Source of the DNA: Nitrospirota bacterium
GTDB lineage: Bacteria > Nitrospirota > Thermodesulfovibrionia > Thermodesulfovibrionales > JdFR-88
Direction: 5' to 3'
Assembly (NCBI GenBank): GCA_021789215.1
Contig: JAJYJS010000005.1
Coordinates: 54,151-118,150, forward strand
Length of the DNA: 64,000 bases
A model generated the notes under the pieces. It was not told the origin of the DNA and made no database searches. It worked only from the letters and a program-made list of their open reading frames with translations. A program made the position numbers and the translations under genes. Positions 29,120 through 38,636 of the stretch are shown here, in pieces; the stretch's first letter is position 1, and each line of letters starts with the position of its first letter.

Positions 29120-29912
29120 ACCACTTCAAACACCCTTCAGGCTGATAACCTCTCCCCCCCCGGGGGAGTTCGCCAATTGCGAGGCATCCTTCAACATGGC
29201 CCTTGACGAGGCGCTGGCAAAATCCGTCATGGAGGGAAATGCCCCGCCCGCGATAAGGTTTTACTCCTGGCGGGCCCCGGCTGTAACATTAGGCTGTTTC
29301 CAGAAAAAACTGGACGGCATCAACCTGGGGTTCCTCCGTTCAAGCGGGCTTCCGTCCGTTTTCCGGCCAACGGGAGGGAGGGCCATCCTGCACGGGGAGG
29401 AACTCACATACAGCGTGTCCTCGGCCTACACAGGCGTATTCCACAAAAAAAACCTCTTTGAATGCTACATGCTCATAAGCCGCGCGATCGAAAGCGCTCT
29501 CAGAAGCCTTGGCCTTCCCGTAGTCATGAAGTCCGGCAGGGAAAAGACCGGCGGCAAAAGCGCCCACTGCTTCCAGTCGGTCTCGTATGCCGAGATATCC
29601 TTAAACGGCAGGAAACTCGTGGGCTCGGCGCAGAAGAGATGGACCGGGGGGTTCCTCCAGCAGGGCTCAATCCCTTACAGGATAGACGCGGCGCTCCAGC
29701 GGAAGGTGTTCACGGGTTTCGACCCTGACTCCATTGCCTGTATTGAGGAATGCGCCCCGGAAGCGGGCAAAAAAAAGGCCCTTTTCAGGCAGTTTCTTGC
29801 GGAGGGGTTTGAGAGGGAGCTTCAGGCCCCGCTTCTGCCTGAGGGGCCGGCCCCTCGGGAGCTTGAGGCGGCACGGGCCCTGCTCCCGAAGTACGCCCCC
29901 CTTCGTATCTGA
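29103..29912 (+). CDS. Lipoate-protein ligase A family protein
   Basis: NMALDEALAKSV, FYSWRAPAVTLGCFQ, VFRPTGGRAILHGEELTYS, KLVGSAQKRWTGGFLQQGSI. Confidence 0.9.
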   Translation: MNAQSKPLQTPFRLITSPPPGEFANCEASFNMALDEALAKSVMEGNAPPAIRFYSWRAPAVTLGCFQKKLDGINLGFLRSSGLPSVFRPTGGRAILHGEELTYSVSSAYTGVFHKKNLFECYMLISRAIESALRSLGLPVVMKSGREKTGGKSAHCFQSVSYAEISLNGRKLVGSAQKRWTGGFLQQGSIPYRIDAALQRKVFTGFDPDSIACIEECAPEAGKKKALFRQFLAEGFERELQAPLLPEGPAPRELEAARALLPKYAPLRI

Positions 29913-30798
29913 GGTAGTAGGAAAAGGCCGAACCTATCAGGCCAAGCCCGAAATACCTCTCAATACCGTAGGCAATGAGCTGATAAGGCAATACTATTAT
30001 CGTCCCGATAATGGGCAAAAGTCTGAACGGGTAGCTGAAGGCCAGGAGCAGGACCGAGATTACGAAATATCCTATGAGGAGGGTGCTGTAGGCCCAGAAC
30101 CCCTGCGGGTGCCTTTCGAGGAATTTTATGGTCTTTTTCGTGGCGGGCCATGCCTTTTCGCCCTCCATTATGACAATCCCCGCCCCGAAGGTGCTTACCG
30201 CAACTGAGCCGAAAAGAGCGAATATCGCAAGCAGCACCACAAAGGCATTCAGCACCACCCCCAGAATGAGCCCCAGGAACGTGCTGGCATCCTTTAAAAC
30301 CTCCGTGAGGTAAACGGCCCCGCCAACCGCTACGCCTATGACTATCGAGACCAGCATGATGCCAAGCCCCACGAGCGTATAAAACCTTGTAAGCGGCATG
30401 AAGTGCTTCCTGGCCTCGGCGAAGAAGGTCTTGAGGCTGAATTCACCCCCCGGCCCCGTCAATTCCCTTGCGACTATCCCCATCGAGCCCGAAAGGACGT
30501 AGAGCCAGAGGAATGCGGCAAATGTGATATAAAGCAGAATGCTCGTGAGCACGAGGATGGAAATCGCGAAATAGCCCCTGAGGAATGCGTCCTTGAGGCC
30601 GGCAAGCAACGCACCGGCGTTTGTTGTCGCAAGCTCCACCCCGGCAACCATTATGGCTATGAAGAGCGGAATGCCTACGATTATGAAGAAGGCCGCGCAG
30701 TTTATTATGGAGGCGACTATGCGTATAAGGACAAGCTGCCACCTCCTGTTGACAACCCTGAAGCCTTCTTTGACTGAACTGCCGTAATTCATGAACAT
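29785..30798 (-). CDS. Polytopic membrane protein (DUF6159-like)
   Basis: 337 aa; several TM helices; VVSTFGAGIVIMEGEKAWPATKKTIKFLERH-type segment; C-terminal Pro/Ala/Glu-rich tail. Confidence 0.65.
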   Translation of the reverse strand: MFMNYGSSVKEGFRVVNRRWQLVLIRIVASIINCAAFFIIVGIPLFIAIMVAGVELATTNAGALLAGLKDAFLRGYFAISILVLTSILLYITFAAFLWLYVLSGSMGIVARELTGPGGEFSLKTFFAEARKHFMPLTRFYTLVGLGIMLVSIVIGVAVGGAVYLTEVLKDASTFLGLILGVVLNAFVVLLAIFALFGSVAVSTFGAGIVIMEGEKAWPATKKTIKFLERHPQGFWAYSTLLIGYFVISVLLLAFSYPFRLLPIIGTIIVLPYQLIAYGIERYFGLGLIGSAFSYYLRYEGGRTSGAGPVPPQAPEGPAPQAEAGPEAPSQTPPQETA

Positions 30799-30878
30799 GC
30801 CAACCTTAATTCTAACAGAGCGGGAATGAAATTAGAAAGGACGGCCTTCATCAGATGACCCCGGCAGGCGGGAGGACA

Positions 30879-31505
30879 TCAGGCCGGACGGAGGGCGGCG
30901 CGGGCCGGAGCGGCCTCCGCGCCCTCAAGCTTGAGCGGCAGGCAGATAAGCTCGTAATTGCCGGGCTGCACCGCGGAGAGGTTCAGGCCCTCTATTATCC
31001 AGACCCCGGCCTCCAGCAGGGTCCGATGGACTTCCTGCTCGTTTTTTCCGTAGCCGCCAACCGAGAGATAATCGATGCCGACGGCCAGCACCTTTCTTGC
31101 GGCCAGGTATTCGGCGGCGGCCGTCCCCAGGTAAACGAAATCCCCCTGGAATTTGTCCTTGCCCCAGAGCAGGGAATTGAAGGTCTTGAACAGGACCCTT
31201 TCCCCTTTCCGGATGTCATGTTTTTCGAGTTCTTCCAGCTTTATCGAGACCCTGTCCTGTATGCCGATCACCCTCGCCCGTCCGATGACGGCCTCAAAAG
31301 GTATCCAGTCTATGCCCTTGCCGCCCCGGATGTAATGCAGGGGGGCGTCTATGTGCGTCCCGGCGTGCGCGCCCATCGAGAAGCGGGACAGGTTGACCTG
31401 TGCGCCCTTTTCGATGGACCCGGCAAAAAAAAGCTCCACGCTGACCTCCGGGTCTCCCGGCCAGGTCACCATCCCGCTGGTTATGGGCACGGATATGTCT
31501 ATCAT
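30879..31505 (-). CDS. Cyclase family protein (kynurenine formamidase-like)
   Basis: MIDISVPITSGMVTWPGDPEVSVE; FSMGAHAGTHIDAPLHYI. Confidence 0.9.
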   Translation of the reverse strand: MIDISVPITSGMVTWPGDPEVSVELFFAGSIEKGAQVNLSRFSMGAHAGTHIDAPLHYIRGGKGIDWIPFEAVIGRARVIGIQDRVSIKLEELEKHDIRKGERVLFKTFNSLLWGKDKFQGDFVYLGTAAAEYLAARKVLAVGIDYLSVGGYGKNEQEVHRTLLEAGVWIIEGLNLSAVQPGNYELICLPLKLEGAEAAPARAALRPA

Positions 31506-31595
31506 CTACATAAACATTAAGGCAGCGGAAAAATGAAGTCAACACAAGGCAGGATGCTTTTAGGTTTTTTTCTCGATTATAATAAAAGCCTGCAT

Positions 31596-32366
31596 ATGAA
31601 CGGCACTGAAAAAAGGCTCATAACGAGGTTCAGGGAAAACAAGGGGGGAGGGTTTTTGGCCGAGGAAGACCCTGTTGCGGTGGAAAAGCGCCTGAGGGTG
31701 CTTGTAAACGGCAGGGAACTCTTCAAGCTTTATTGCAGCCCCATGATGATAAGGGAGCTTGTAACGGGGTTCATCATGACGGAGGGCCTGCTGAAGGGCG
31801 GCTTCTGCACGGAGCGGATGAGCATCGAGTACGGCGATGAAATAACCGTCGACGTCCCGGCTGACGAGACCCCGGAGCTTGGGGGCGGCGCGACCATCAC
31901 CTCCGGCTGCGGCGGCGGGATAACCTTCGAGAGATACGGCGATGAGGCCGCAACGGGGTTCGAGGGGATAAGGGGCGAAGACCTGAAGGCGCTGTTCATG
32001 AAGTTCCAGCAGGCGTCCACGCTTTACAGGCTCACGGGGTGCGTGCACAGCGCCGCCCTGTCCGACGGGGAACATATCCTCAGCCTCGCCGAGGACGTGG
32101 GCAGGCATAACGCCGTGGACAAGATTATCGGCCACGCAATCCTTGAAAACATCAGGCTCGACGACAAGATAATGCTCTCCAGCGGAAGGCTCTCCTCGGA
32201 AATAGCCGGGAAATGCGCCAGGTGGAAGATACCCGTGCTGGCAAGCCGGACAGCCCCGACATCCCGTGCGGTAGACATAGCCCAAAAGGCCGGAATAACG
32301 GTTGTGGGCTTCCTGAGGGGCCGGGGGTACAACATCTATACCCACCCCGAACGGATTTTTCTATAA
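31596..32366 (+). CDS. fdhD: Formate dehydrogenase accessory sulfurtransferase FdhD (ORF track start 31533)
   Basis: ELVTGFIMTEGLL, TITSGCGGG, GCVHSAALSDGEHILSLAEDVGRHNAVDKIIG, LSSGRLSSEIAGKCA. Confidence 0.93.
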   Translation: MNGTEKRLITRFRENKGGGFLAEEDPVAVEKRLRVLVNGRELFKLYCSPMMIRELVTGFIMTEGLLKGGFCTERMSIEYGDEITVDVPADETPELGGGATITSGCGGGITFERYGDEAATGFEGIRGEDLKALFMKFQQASTLYRLTGCVHSAALSDGEHILSLAEDVGRHNAVDKIIGHAILENIRLDDKIMLSSGRLSSEIAGKCARWKIPVLASRTAPTSRAVDIAQKAGITVVGFLRGRGYNIYTHPERIFL

Positions 32367-33344
32367 ATCCATTATTTTTTTTCTTATGACCAGGATCTCG
32401 AAGGCAAGTGAGGCTATGCCCACTATCTTATTGGCGTAAGTGATATTTGCGTCCAGCACGCTGCGCGTCCCGTTGTCCGCATAGAGCATGCAGACTATCC
32501 TGTCCCTGATCACAACGGGGCTCAGGATGCAGTCCGGCGGATAACCGCCCAGTATCTCGGCGAACTCCGTATTGCCCTGTGTCTTGAGCAGCGGCCCCCT
32601 GTAATAGACCTTCCTCATAAGGACCTCGTTGAATATGCCAGGGAGCGCCGAAGGCGCGGTGAAATTCCGGATTTCCAGGTCCTTCGATATCCACCCGGCC
32701 ACGTCCTGCCCTTTTACCAGGAAGAGCGAGGCCCTGCGGGCCACCCGTTTTGTCTCGGCCAGCATAAGCCCGGCTATCTCCTCCCTGCTTTTTACGGACG
32801 CGAATTCCTCTTTTATCTTCTTCAGGTGCCCCTCATCGAGGCTGGGCTTGACCTGCTCTCCTTTGCCCCCTCCAGCCTGCTGGTCCAGTATGCTTATGAA
32901 CCTCAGGTCCCGCTTGATGCCGTAAAAACGCTCCAGTGCGTACAGTAGGCGCAGTTCCGAGGCCACATAGGGGATTATGTCGTAACCCGTGAGGAACCTC
33001 AGGTCTTCCATCGCCTGAAAATTCCTGGGGTCCATCATGGCGATGTGGAGGCGGTTCTTTTCCTTCCTGAAGGGCACCGCCTTGTATTTTTCCGCTATCT
33101 TGCCGGTGAAGGAGGATATGGTATCCTCGTCAACGCCGGTAAGTTCCGTGGCGCTGACGCCGGGCACCTTGAGGTGCTCGCTAAGAAAACGCGAGAGGTC
33201 CTCCTCCTTGAGGATACCCAACTCCACGATGTTCGTCCCTATCCTGCCGCCGAAAACGACCTGCCTTTCAAGCGCAAGCCTCAGGTGCTCTCTTGTGATC
33301 AGCCCGCGTTTTACAAGCGCCTCGCCCAAACTCATCATTATCAT
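32361..33344 (-). CDS. Stand-alone MshEN (GspE N-terminal) protein with GAF-like C-terminal region
   Basis: LGEALVKRGLITREHLRLALERQVVFGGRIGTNIVELGILKEEDLSRFLSEHLKVP; no Walker A motif. Confidence 0.75.
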   Translation of the reverse strand: MIMMSLGEALVKRGLITREHLRLALERQVVFGGRIGTNIVELGILKEEDLSRFLSEHLKVPGVSATELTGVDEDTISSFTGKIAEKYKAVPFRKEKNRLHIAMMDPRNFQAMEDLRFLTGYDIIPYVASELRLLYALERFYGIKRDLRFISILDQQAGGGKGEQVKPSLDEGHLKKIKEEFASVKSREEIAGLMLAETKRVARRASLFLVKGQDVAGWISKDLEIRNFTAPSALPGIFNEVLMRKVYYRGPLLKTQGNTEFAEILGGYPPDCILSPVVIRDRIVCMLYADNGTRSVLDANITYANKIVGIASLAFEILVIRKKIMDL

Positions 33345-33370
33345 TTTCTGTTTATTCCCGTTTCAGCGTT

Positions 33371-34723
33371 CTATTTTATACCATATTTGGAAAGCCTGTG
33401 TCTGAAAGAGCGGAAGGTGAGCCCCAGCACCTGCGCCGCCTCCATCTTCCTGCCCCCGGTCTGCTCAAGGGCCTTGAGCAGGTAGTCCTTCTCTATCCCC
33501 TCAAGCAGCGGCTCCAGATCTATGCCGTTTCCTATTTCGGGCAGTGAGCCTTTCTGCGCGGGGTTCCCTATCATTTCCGGCGGGATGTCGTTGCCGGTTA
33601 TCACGTCTCCGTCGGCAAAGAGGATGGCCCTCTCCAGCACGTTCTCAAGCTCCCGGACGTTTCCCCTCCAGGGCTGTTTCATGAGCACATCCAATGCCTC
33701 GCGGGAAAAACGCTTGGCATAGCCCTTTTTCTTGAGGAAATGCTCTATGAGCGCCGGGATGTCGTCCTTCCTGTCCCTGAGAGGCGCAAGGTGCACCGGT
33801 ATTGCGTTGAGCCTGTAGAACAGGTCTTCCCGGAAGGCCCCGCACGAGACGGCCTCCTTCAGGTCTCTGTTGGTGGCCGAAACCAGCCTGACATCCACGG
33901 TGATATCGGTAGTGCCCCCCAGCCGCCTGAACGAGCCGGTCTCAATTACGCGAAGGAGCTTGGACTGGAGCTGTGTCGGCATCTCGCCTATCTCGTCCAG
34001 GAACAGAGTGCCCTTGTCGGCCACCTCGAACAGGCCCTGCTTGTTCTGCGAGGCCCCGGTAAAGGCCCCGCGCATGTAGCCGAAAAGCTCGCTTTCAAGC
34101 AGCCCCTCAGGCAGGCTGGCGCAGTTTATCGCGACAAAATTGCCGTCCTTCCTGTCGCTCAGGTTATGGACGGCGTTGGCAATAAGCTCCTTCCCCGTCC
34201 CCGATTCCCCGGTTATAAGCACGTTGGCCCTGCTTTCGGCCACACGGGGCAGTATCCGCAGCGTCTCTTTCATCCTGGCGCTGCGGGCGATTATGTCGCC
34301 CAGCTCGACTGTAGTCCTCTGCTTGAGGAGCGATATCTGCCTCTGGAGCTTCTGCTTCTCGAGGGCCTTCCTTATTATCAGCCTTATCTCGTCTATCTTG
34401 AAGGGCTTGTGGATATAGTCGTAAGCGCCAAGCTTCATGGCCTCTATCGCCGACTCCATCGTACCGAACGCCGTTATCATTATCACGACGGTCTCCGGGC
34501 TTACCTCAAGGGCCTTCTTCAGGATGCCGAACCCGTCCGTCCCGGGCATCTTTATGTCCGTTATCACGAGGTTGAATATCTCCTTCTCGATGGACTGTAT
34601 GCCCCGCGTGCCGTCCTCGGCGGTGGCAACCTCGTACCCCTCGGACTCAAGCAGCATCTTCAGTATCTCCCTCATGTGCCGCTCGTCTTCCACGACAAGG
34701 ATCTTTACACGCTTATCGGCCAT
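33371..34723 (-). CDS. pilR: Sigma54-dependent response regulator (PilR/NtrC type)
   Basis: ILVVEDERHMREILKML receiver; GESGTGKELIANAVH, ELFGYMRGAFTGA; Fis-type HTH at C-terminus; ORF track start 34777. Confidence 0.9.
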   Translation of the reverse strand: MADKRVKILVVEDERHMREILKMLLESEGYEVATAEDGTRGIQSIEKEIFNLVITDIKMPGTDGFGILKKALEVSPETVVIMITAFGTMESAIEAMKLGAYDYIHKPFKIDEIRLIIRKALEKQKLQRQISLLKQRTTVELGDIIARSARMKETLRILPRVAESRANVLITGESGTGKELIANAVHNLSDRKDGNFVAINCASLPEGLLESELFGYMRGAFTGASQNKQGLFEVADKGTLFLDEIGEMPTQLQSKLLRVIETGSFRRLGGTTDITVDVRLVSATNRDLKEAVSCGAFREDLFYRLNAIPVHLAPLRDRKDDIPALIEHFLKKKGYAKRFSREALDVLMKQPWRGNVRELENVLERAILFADGDVITGNDIPPEMIGNPAQKGSLPEIGNGIDLEPLLEGIEKDYLLKALEQTGGRKMEAAQVLGLTFRSFRHRLSKYGIK

Positions 34724-36296
34724 TGTTAAAAGGCAGCGAGACCGTGAAGGCGCTGCCCTCTCCTTCCCTGCTTTCAAGGCGGATCGTGCCGCCGTGGTCT
34801 TCCATTATCCTCAGGGCTATGGAAAGCCCCAGCCCCGTCCCGGTGTCCTTTGTCGTATAGAACGGGAAAAAAATCTTCTCCCTCTCCTGGGCGGAGATGC
34901 CCTTGCCCGTGTCCGAAAAGACCACATGGGCCCAGCCGCCGCCGCCATGCCCGGAGATGGTCAGGACCCCTCCGCCGGGCATCGCGTCGAACGCGTTGAT
35001 GCCAAGGTTCAGAAACACCTGCTGAAGCCTGCCGGGGTCCGCCAGCACCCGCATGCTCTCGCCCAGTTCCGTCCTGATGGAAACGCCGGCGGGGGCGGAT
35101 TTCCCAAGCAGCTCCGCCGTGCTGCCAAGCAGGATATCCAGCTCAAGCGGCTCCATCTGCGGCTTGGTCGGCCTTGAATAGGTGAGGAAATCCGTTATGA
35201 TGAGGTTCAGCCGGTCCATCTCGGCAAGGGCTATGTCCATCAGCGAGCTTTTCTGGGCCTCGTTGAGGGCCGTCCCCTTGAGCATCTCTATCGAGCCCCG
35301 GAGCGAGGCGAGAGGGTTCCTTATCTCGTGGGCTATATTGGCAGAAAGCTCGCCTATCGCCGCCCATTTCTCCTTTCGCCTTATCTCCTCCTGCATGTCC
35401 TTTATCTGCGTCAGGTCCTGAAAAATGGCTATATGTCCGGTGGGCTCCCCCTCCGTGTTCTTCATTCCCGATATCGTCATCCCTATTATCTTCTTAAGCT
35501 CCCCGCAGCGGATCATCCCTTCCATCCTGGAGTTGGGCTCGAACTTCTCCAGGCAGGGGAAAATCTCCCTTGCGTCCCTGCCGATGGCGTCCTGCCTCTT
35601 CATTCCCGTGATGGACTCCGCCGCGGCATTGAAGAAAAGCACCCTGCCTTCCATGTCAGTCGTGATGAGCCCGCTGGTGACGTTCTCCACGACTTCCCTG
35701 TTGAAGACCGAAAGCTCCCTGTAATCCAGGTTCTTTTTCTCCAGCTTCAAAGAGGCCTTCTCAACCCTTGTGACCAGGTATCCGGTAAGGTAAGCGCAGA
35801 TGTACAGGGCCATTATGTTGGTGAAGATATTGTAAAGAAAGTCTCTCTCGTAGAGGTTCAGGCTGTACGGGACGGGGATTACGGCCCAGTACTGCAAGTC
35901 CAGCATGACGCCGTAAAGAATGCTCGATATGACAGCCATCACGAACCCCGCCCGCTTGCCTATCACTATTCCCGAGGCTATTACGGTAATTATGAGCAGG
36001 AACGAAAACCAGCTCTCTATGCCCCCAGTGAGATAGATAAGCATGTTGACCGTAAGGACGTCTATGACGAGCTGCGCGTACGCCAGCAGCGTCCCCCTGA
36101 CGCGGTTCAGCAGGATTATATAGACTATGGTCAGGAAATACAGGAACGCGACAAGGTAGAGGACCGCGGGGCCGTAGGGGAACACGCCGTTTCCTATCTC
36201 GAACAGCAGGAACGACCCCAGCAGGATGGTCGCGAAAAGCACCCTGAAGGCTATCAGGGCCTTTAGTCTCAATGATACGGAATCTGTCTTCTGCAT
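34713..36296 (-). CDS. pilS: Sensor histidine kinase (PilS-like)
   Basis: 527 aa; six TM-like N-terminus; PAS; ANIAHEIRNPLASLRGSIEML; DTGKGISAQEREKIFFPFYTTKDTGTGLGLSIA. Confidence 0.88.
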   Translation of the reverse strand: MQKTDSVSLRLKALIAFRVLFATILLGSFLLFEIGNGVFPYGPAVLYLVAFLYFLTIVYIILLNRVRGTLLAYAQLVIDVLTVNMLIYLTGGIESWFSFLLIITVIASGIVIGKRAGFVMAVISSILYGVMLDLQYWAVIPVPYSLNLYERDFLYNIFTNIMALYICAYLTGYLVTRVEKASLKLEKKNLDYRELSVFNREVVENVTSGLITTDMEGRVLFFNAAAESITGMKRQDAIGRDAREIFPCLEKFEPNSRMEGMIRCGELKKIIGMTISGMKNTEGEPTGHIAIFQDLTQIKDMQEEIRRKEKWAAIGELSANIAHEIRNPLASLRGSIEMLKGTALNEAQKSSLMDIALAEMDRLNLIITDFLTYSRPTKPQMEPLELDILLGSTAELLGKSAPAGVSIRTELGESMRVLADPGRLQQVFLNLGINAFDAMPGGGVLTISGHGGGGWAHVVFSDTGKGISAQEREKIFFPFYTTKDTGTGLGLSIALRIMEDHGGTIRLESREGEGSAFTVSLPFNNGR

Positions 36297-36320
36297 CCCC
36301 TAGCGGGCTTTTTGTTTTTT

Positions 36321-37535
36321 CTAGTGGCCGACCAGCTGCATTATCCTGAATATGGGCAGGTACATGGCGACCACTATGAAACCCACCGTGCCGCCCAGAA
36401 AGACCATCAGCAGGGGCTCTATCATGGATGTGAGCCCCGCGACGGCGGCATCGACTTCCTCGTCATAGAAATCGGCTATCTTGTTGAGCATGCTGTCGAG
36501 GGCGCCAGCCGATTCGCCGACCGCTATCATCTGCGTGACCATGTCGGGAAACACCTTTTCCTTTTGCAGGGGCTCGGCCAGCGTCTTGCCCTCCTGCACG
36601 GCCTCCTTAACGTTCATCACGGCCTTTTCGACCACCTTGTTGCCCGCCGTCCTGGCCGTAATCTCAAGGCCTTCCAGTATGGGCACTCCGCTGCTGACAA
36701 GCGTCCCCAGGGTCCTGGTGAACTTGGCGACGGCCACCTTCACAAGCATGATGCCGAACATCGGCAGCTTTAAGAAAATGCCGTCGGTTATGAGCCTGCC
36801 TTTTTGCGATCTCCTGAACTGGGTAAGCCCCACGGAGGACGCGACGGCCAGCAGCAATATGGCCAGCCCGCCCTTGCCGGCAATGAATTTGCTCAACCCT
36901 ATTACTATCTTCGTGGGGCCGGGAAGGTTTCCGCCCAGCTGGACGAACATCTGCGAGAAGGTAGGCACGACGTATATCATGATGACGGCGATGACCAGCA
37001 CGGCCACAGCGGTGACCACCGAGGGGTATATCATCGCGCCCTTGACCTTTCTCTTGAGCTTTATCGACTTCTCCATGTAGGCGGCCAGCCGGTTCAAAAC
37101 GGTGTCGAGGATACCTCCCGCTTCACCCGCCGCGACCATGTTGGCGTAAAGGTCGTCAAAGGTTTTGGGATGCTTCCTGAGGGCGTCGGCATAGGTGGAG
37201 CCGCCTTCGACGTCGTTTTTTATCTGCGTGATTACCGAGGCGAACTTCTTGTTAGACTGCTGGCCGGCCAGGATCTCAAGCGCCTGGACAAGCGGAAGAC
37301 CGGCATCTATCATCGTCGAGAACTGCCTTGTGAAGATGACGACGTCCTTGTCCTTCACCTTGCCGCCGAAAGAGAGGCTGAACGCGGCTGGCTTTTTCTT
37401 TTCGGTCACGGAGGTGGGCACCATGCCCTTCCTCCTGAGCTGGGCGATTACCTCGTCCTTTGAGCCCGCGGCGGTCTCGCCGGACTCTATCACGCCCGCC
37501 CTGTTCTTACCGGACCACTGGAAAATGGTTGCCAT
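36321..37535 (-). CDS. pilC: Type IV pilus inner-membrane platform protein
   Basis: 404 aa; FTRQFSTMIDAGLPLVQALEIL; MVAAGEAGGILDTVLNRLAAYMEK; GEF/T2SF repeat. Confidence 0.96.
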   Translation of the reverse strand: MATIFQWSGKNRAGVIESGETAAGSKDEVIAQLRRKGMVPTSVTEKKKPAAFSLSFGGKVKDKDVVIFTRQFSTMIDAGLPLVQALEILAGQQSNKKFASVITQIKNDVEGGSTYADALRKHPKTFDDLYANMVAAGEAGGILDTVLNRLAAYMEKSIKLKRKVKGAMIYPSVVTAVAVLVIAVIMIYVVPTFSQMFVQLGGNLPGPTKIVIGLSKFIAGKGGLAILLLAVASSVGLTQFRRSQKGRLITDGIFLKLPMFGIMLVKVAVAKFTRTLGTLVSSGVPILEGLEITARTAGNKVVEKAVMNVKEAVQEGKTLAEPLQKEKVFPDMVTQMIAVGESAGALDSMLNKIADFYDEEVDAAVAGLTSMIEPLLMVFLGGTVGFIVVAMYLPIFRIMQLVGH

Positions 37536-37538
37536 TGA

Positions 37539-38636
37539 CTACCTCCTGGCTGAAGAGACCTTTTTGATCATTGCAAGAAACTCCTCCGGCACCGGCGAAC
37601 GGCCCAGCGCCTCTTCATACGAGAGCAGGTTCTTCATGTAAAGATCAAACAGCGACTGGTTCATCGTGAGCATGCCTGACTGCGCCTGCCCTGTCTGCAT
37701 TATCGAATATATCTGGTGTATCTTGTCTTCCCTGATAAGGTTCCTTATGGCGGGGGTGGGTATGAGCACCTCCACGACCATTACCCTTCCCGTTCCGCTC
37801 TTTTTGGGCAATAACTGCTGGGCAACGATGCCCTCAAGCACAAATGAGAGCTGCACCCTCACCTGTTCCTGCTGATGGGGCGGGAATACGTCAATAATCC
37901 TGTTTAGCGTCTGCACGGCAGAGTTGGTGTGCAGAGTGGCGAGCGTGAGGTGGCCGGTCTCGGAGACCGAAAGGGCGGCCTCGATGGTCTCCAGGTCCCT
38001 CATCTCTCCCACCAGCACCACGTCAGGGTCCTGCCTGAGTATGTACCTCAGGGCGGTCTTGAAGGACACGGTGTCGGCATTGACCTCCCTCTGGTTTATG
38101 AGGGACTTCTTATGGCTGTGCAGGTACTCTATCGGGTCCTCGATTGTCACGATATGGCAGCTGCGCTCGGAATTTATCCTGTCTATCATGGCTGCAAGCG
38201 TGGTTGACTTGCCGCAGCCGGTGGGGCCCGTAACCAGGACAAGCCCCCGGGGCTTCTTGGATATCTCGCTTACTATCTCCGGCAACCCAAGTTCGTGGAA
38301 CGTCCTCACGCCGAAAGGGACGGCCCTGAATACGCCCGCAACAGCCCCGCGCTGCATGAATATGTTCCCCCTGAAGCGGCTGAGCCCCTTCAGCCCGAAT
38401 GAAAAATCAAGCTCGTTCTGCTCCTCGAAACGGTGCTTCTGGGCGTCGGTGAGGACGCTGTAGCAGAAGTTCTTGGTGTCCTGGGCCATAAGCTGCGGAT
38501 GGTCTATTGGGAGGAGCCTCCCGTCTATCCTCAGCCTGGGCGGGCTCCCTGTGGTTATGTGCAGGTCGGAAGCGCCTTTTTCTATCATCAATTTCAATAA
38601 ATCGTATAAAGTGGACATGGTCTTTTCAGTCTCCAA
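37539..38636 (-). CDS. pilT: Type IV pilus twitching motility ATPase
   Basis: 365 aa; VTGPTGCGKSTTLAAMIDRIN; VLVGEMRDLETIEAALSVSETGHL. Confidence 0.96.
   Translation of the reverse strand: METEKTMSTLYDLLKLMIEKGASDLHITTGSPPRLRIDGRLLPIDHPQLMAQDTKNFCYSVLTDAQKHRFEEQNELDFSFGLKGLSRFRGNIFMQRGAVAGVFRAVPFGVRTFHELGLPEIVSEISKKPRGLVLVTGPTGCGKSTTLAAMIDRINSERSCHIVTIEDPIEYLHSHKKSLINQREVNADTVSFKTALRYILRQDPDVVLVGEMRDLETIEAALSVSETGHLTLATLHTNSAVQTLNRIIDVFPPHQQEQVRVQLSFVLEGIVAQQLLPKKSGTGRVMVVEVLIPTPAIRNLIREDKIHQIYSIMQTGQAQSGMLTMNQSLFDLYMKNLLSYEEALGRSPVPEEFLAMIKKVSSARR

Noticed and set aside
33740-34729. 329-aa plus-strand ORF opposite pilR, and similar long ORFs opposite pilS, pilC, ftsH and transketolase
   Set aside because: Arginine/proline/histidine-rich composition without recognisable motifs; mirror strands encode well-conserved proteins.
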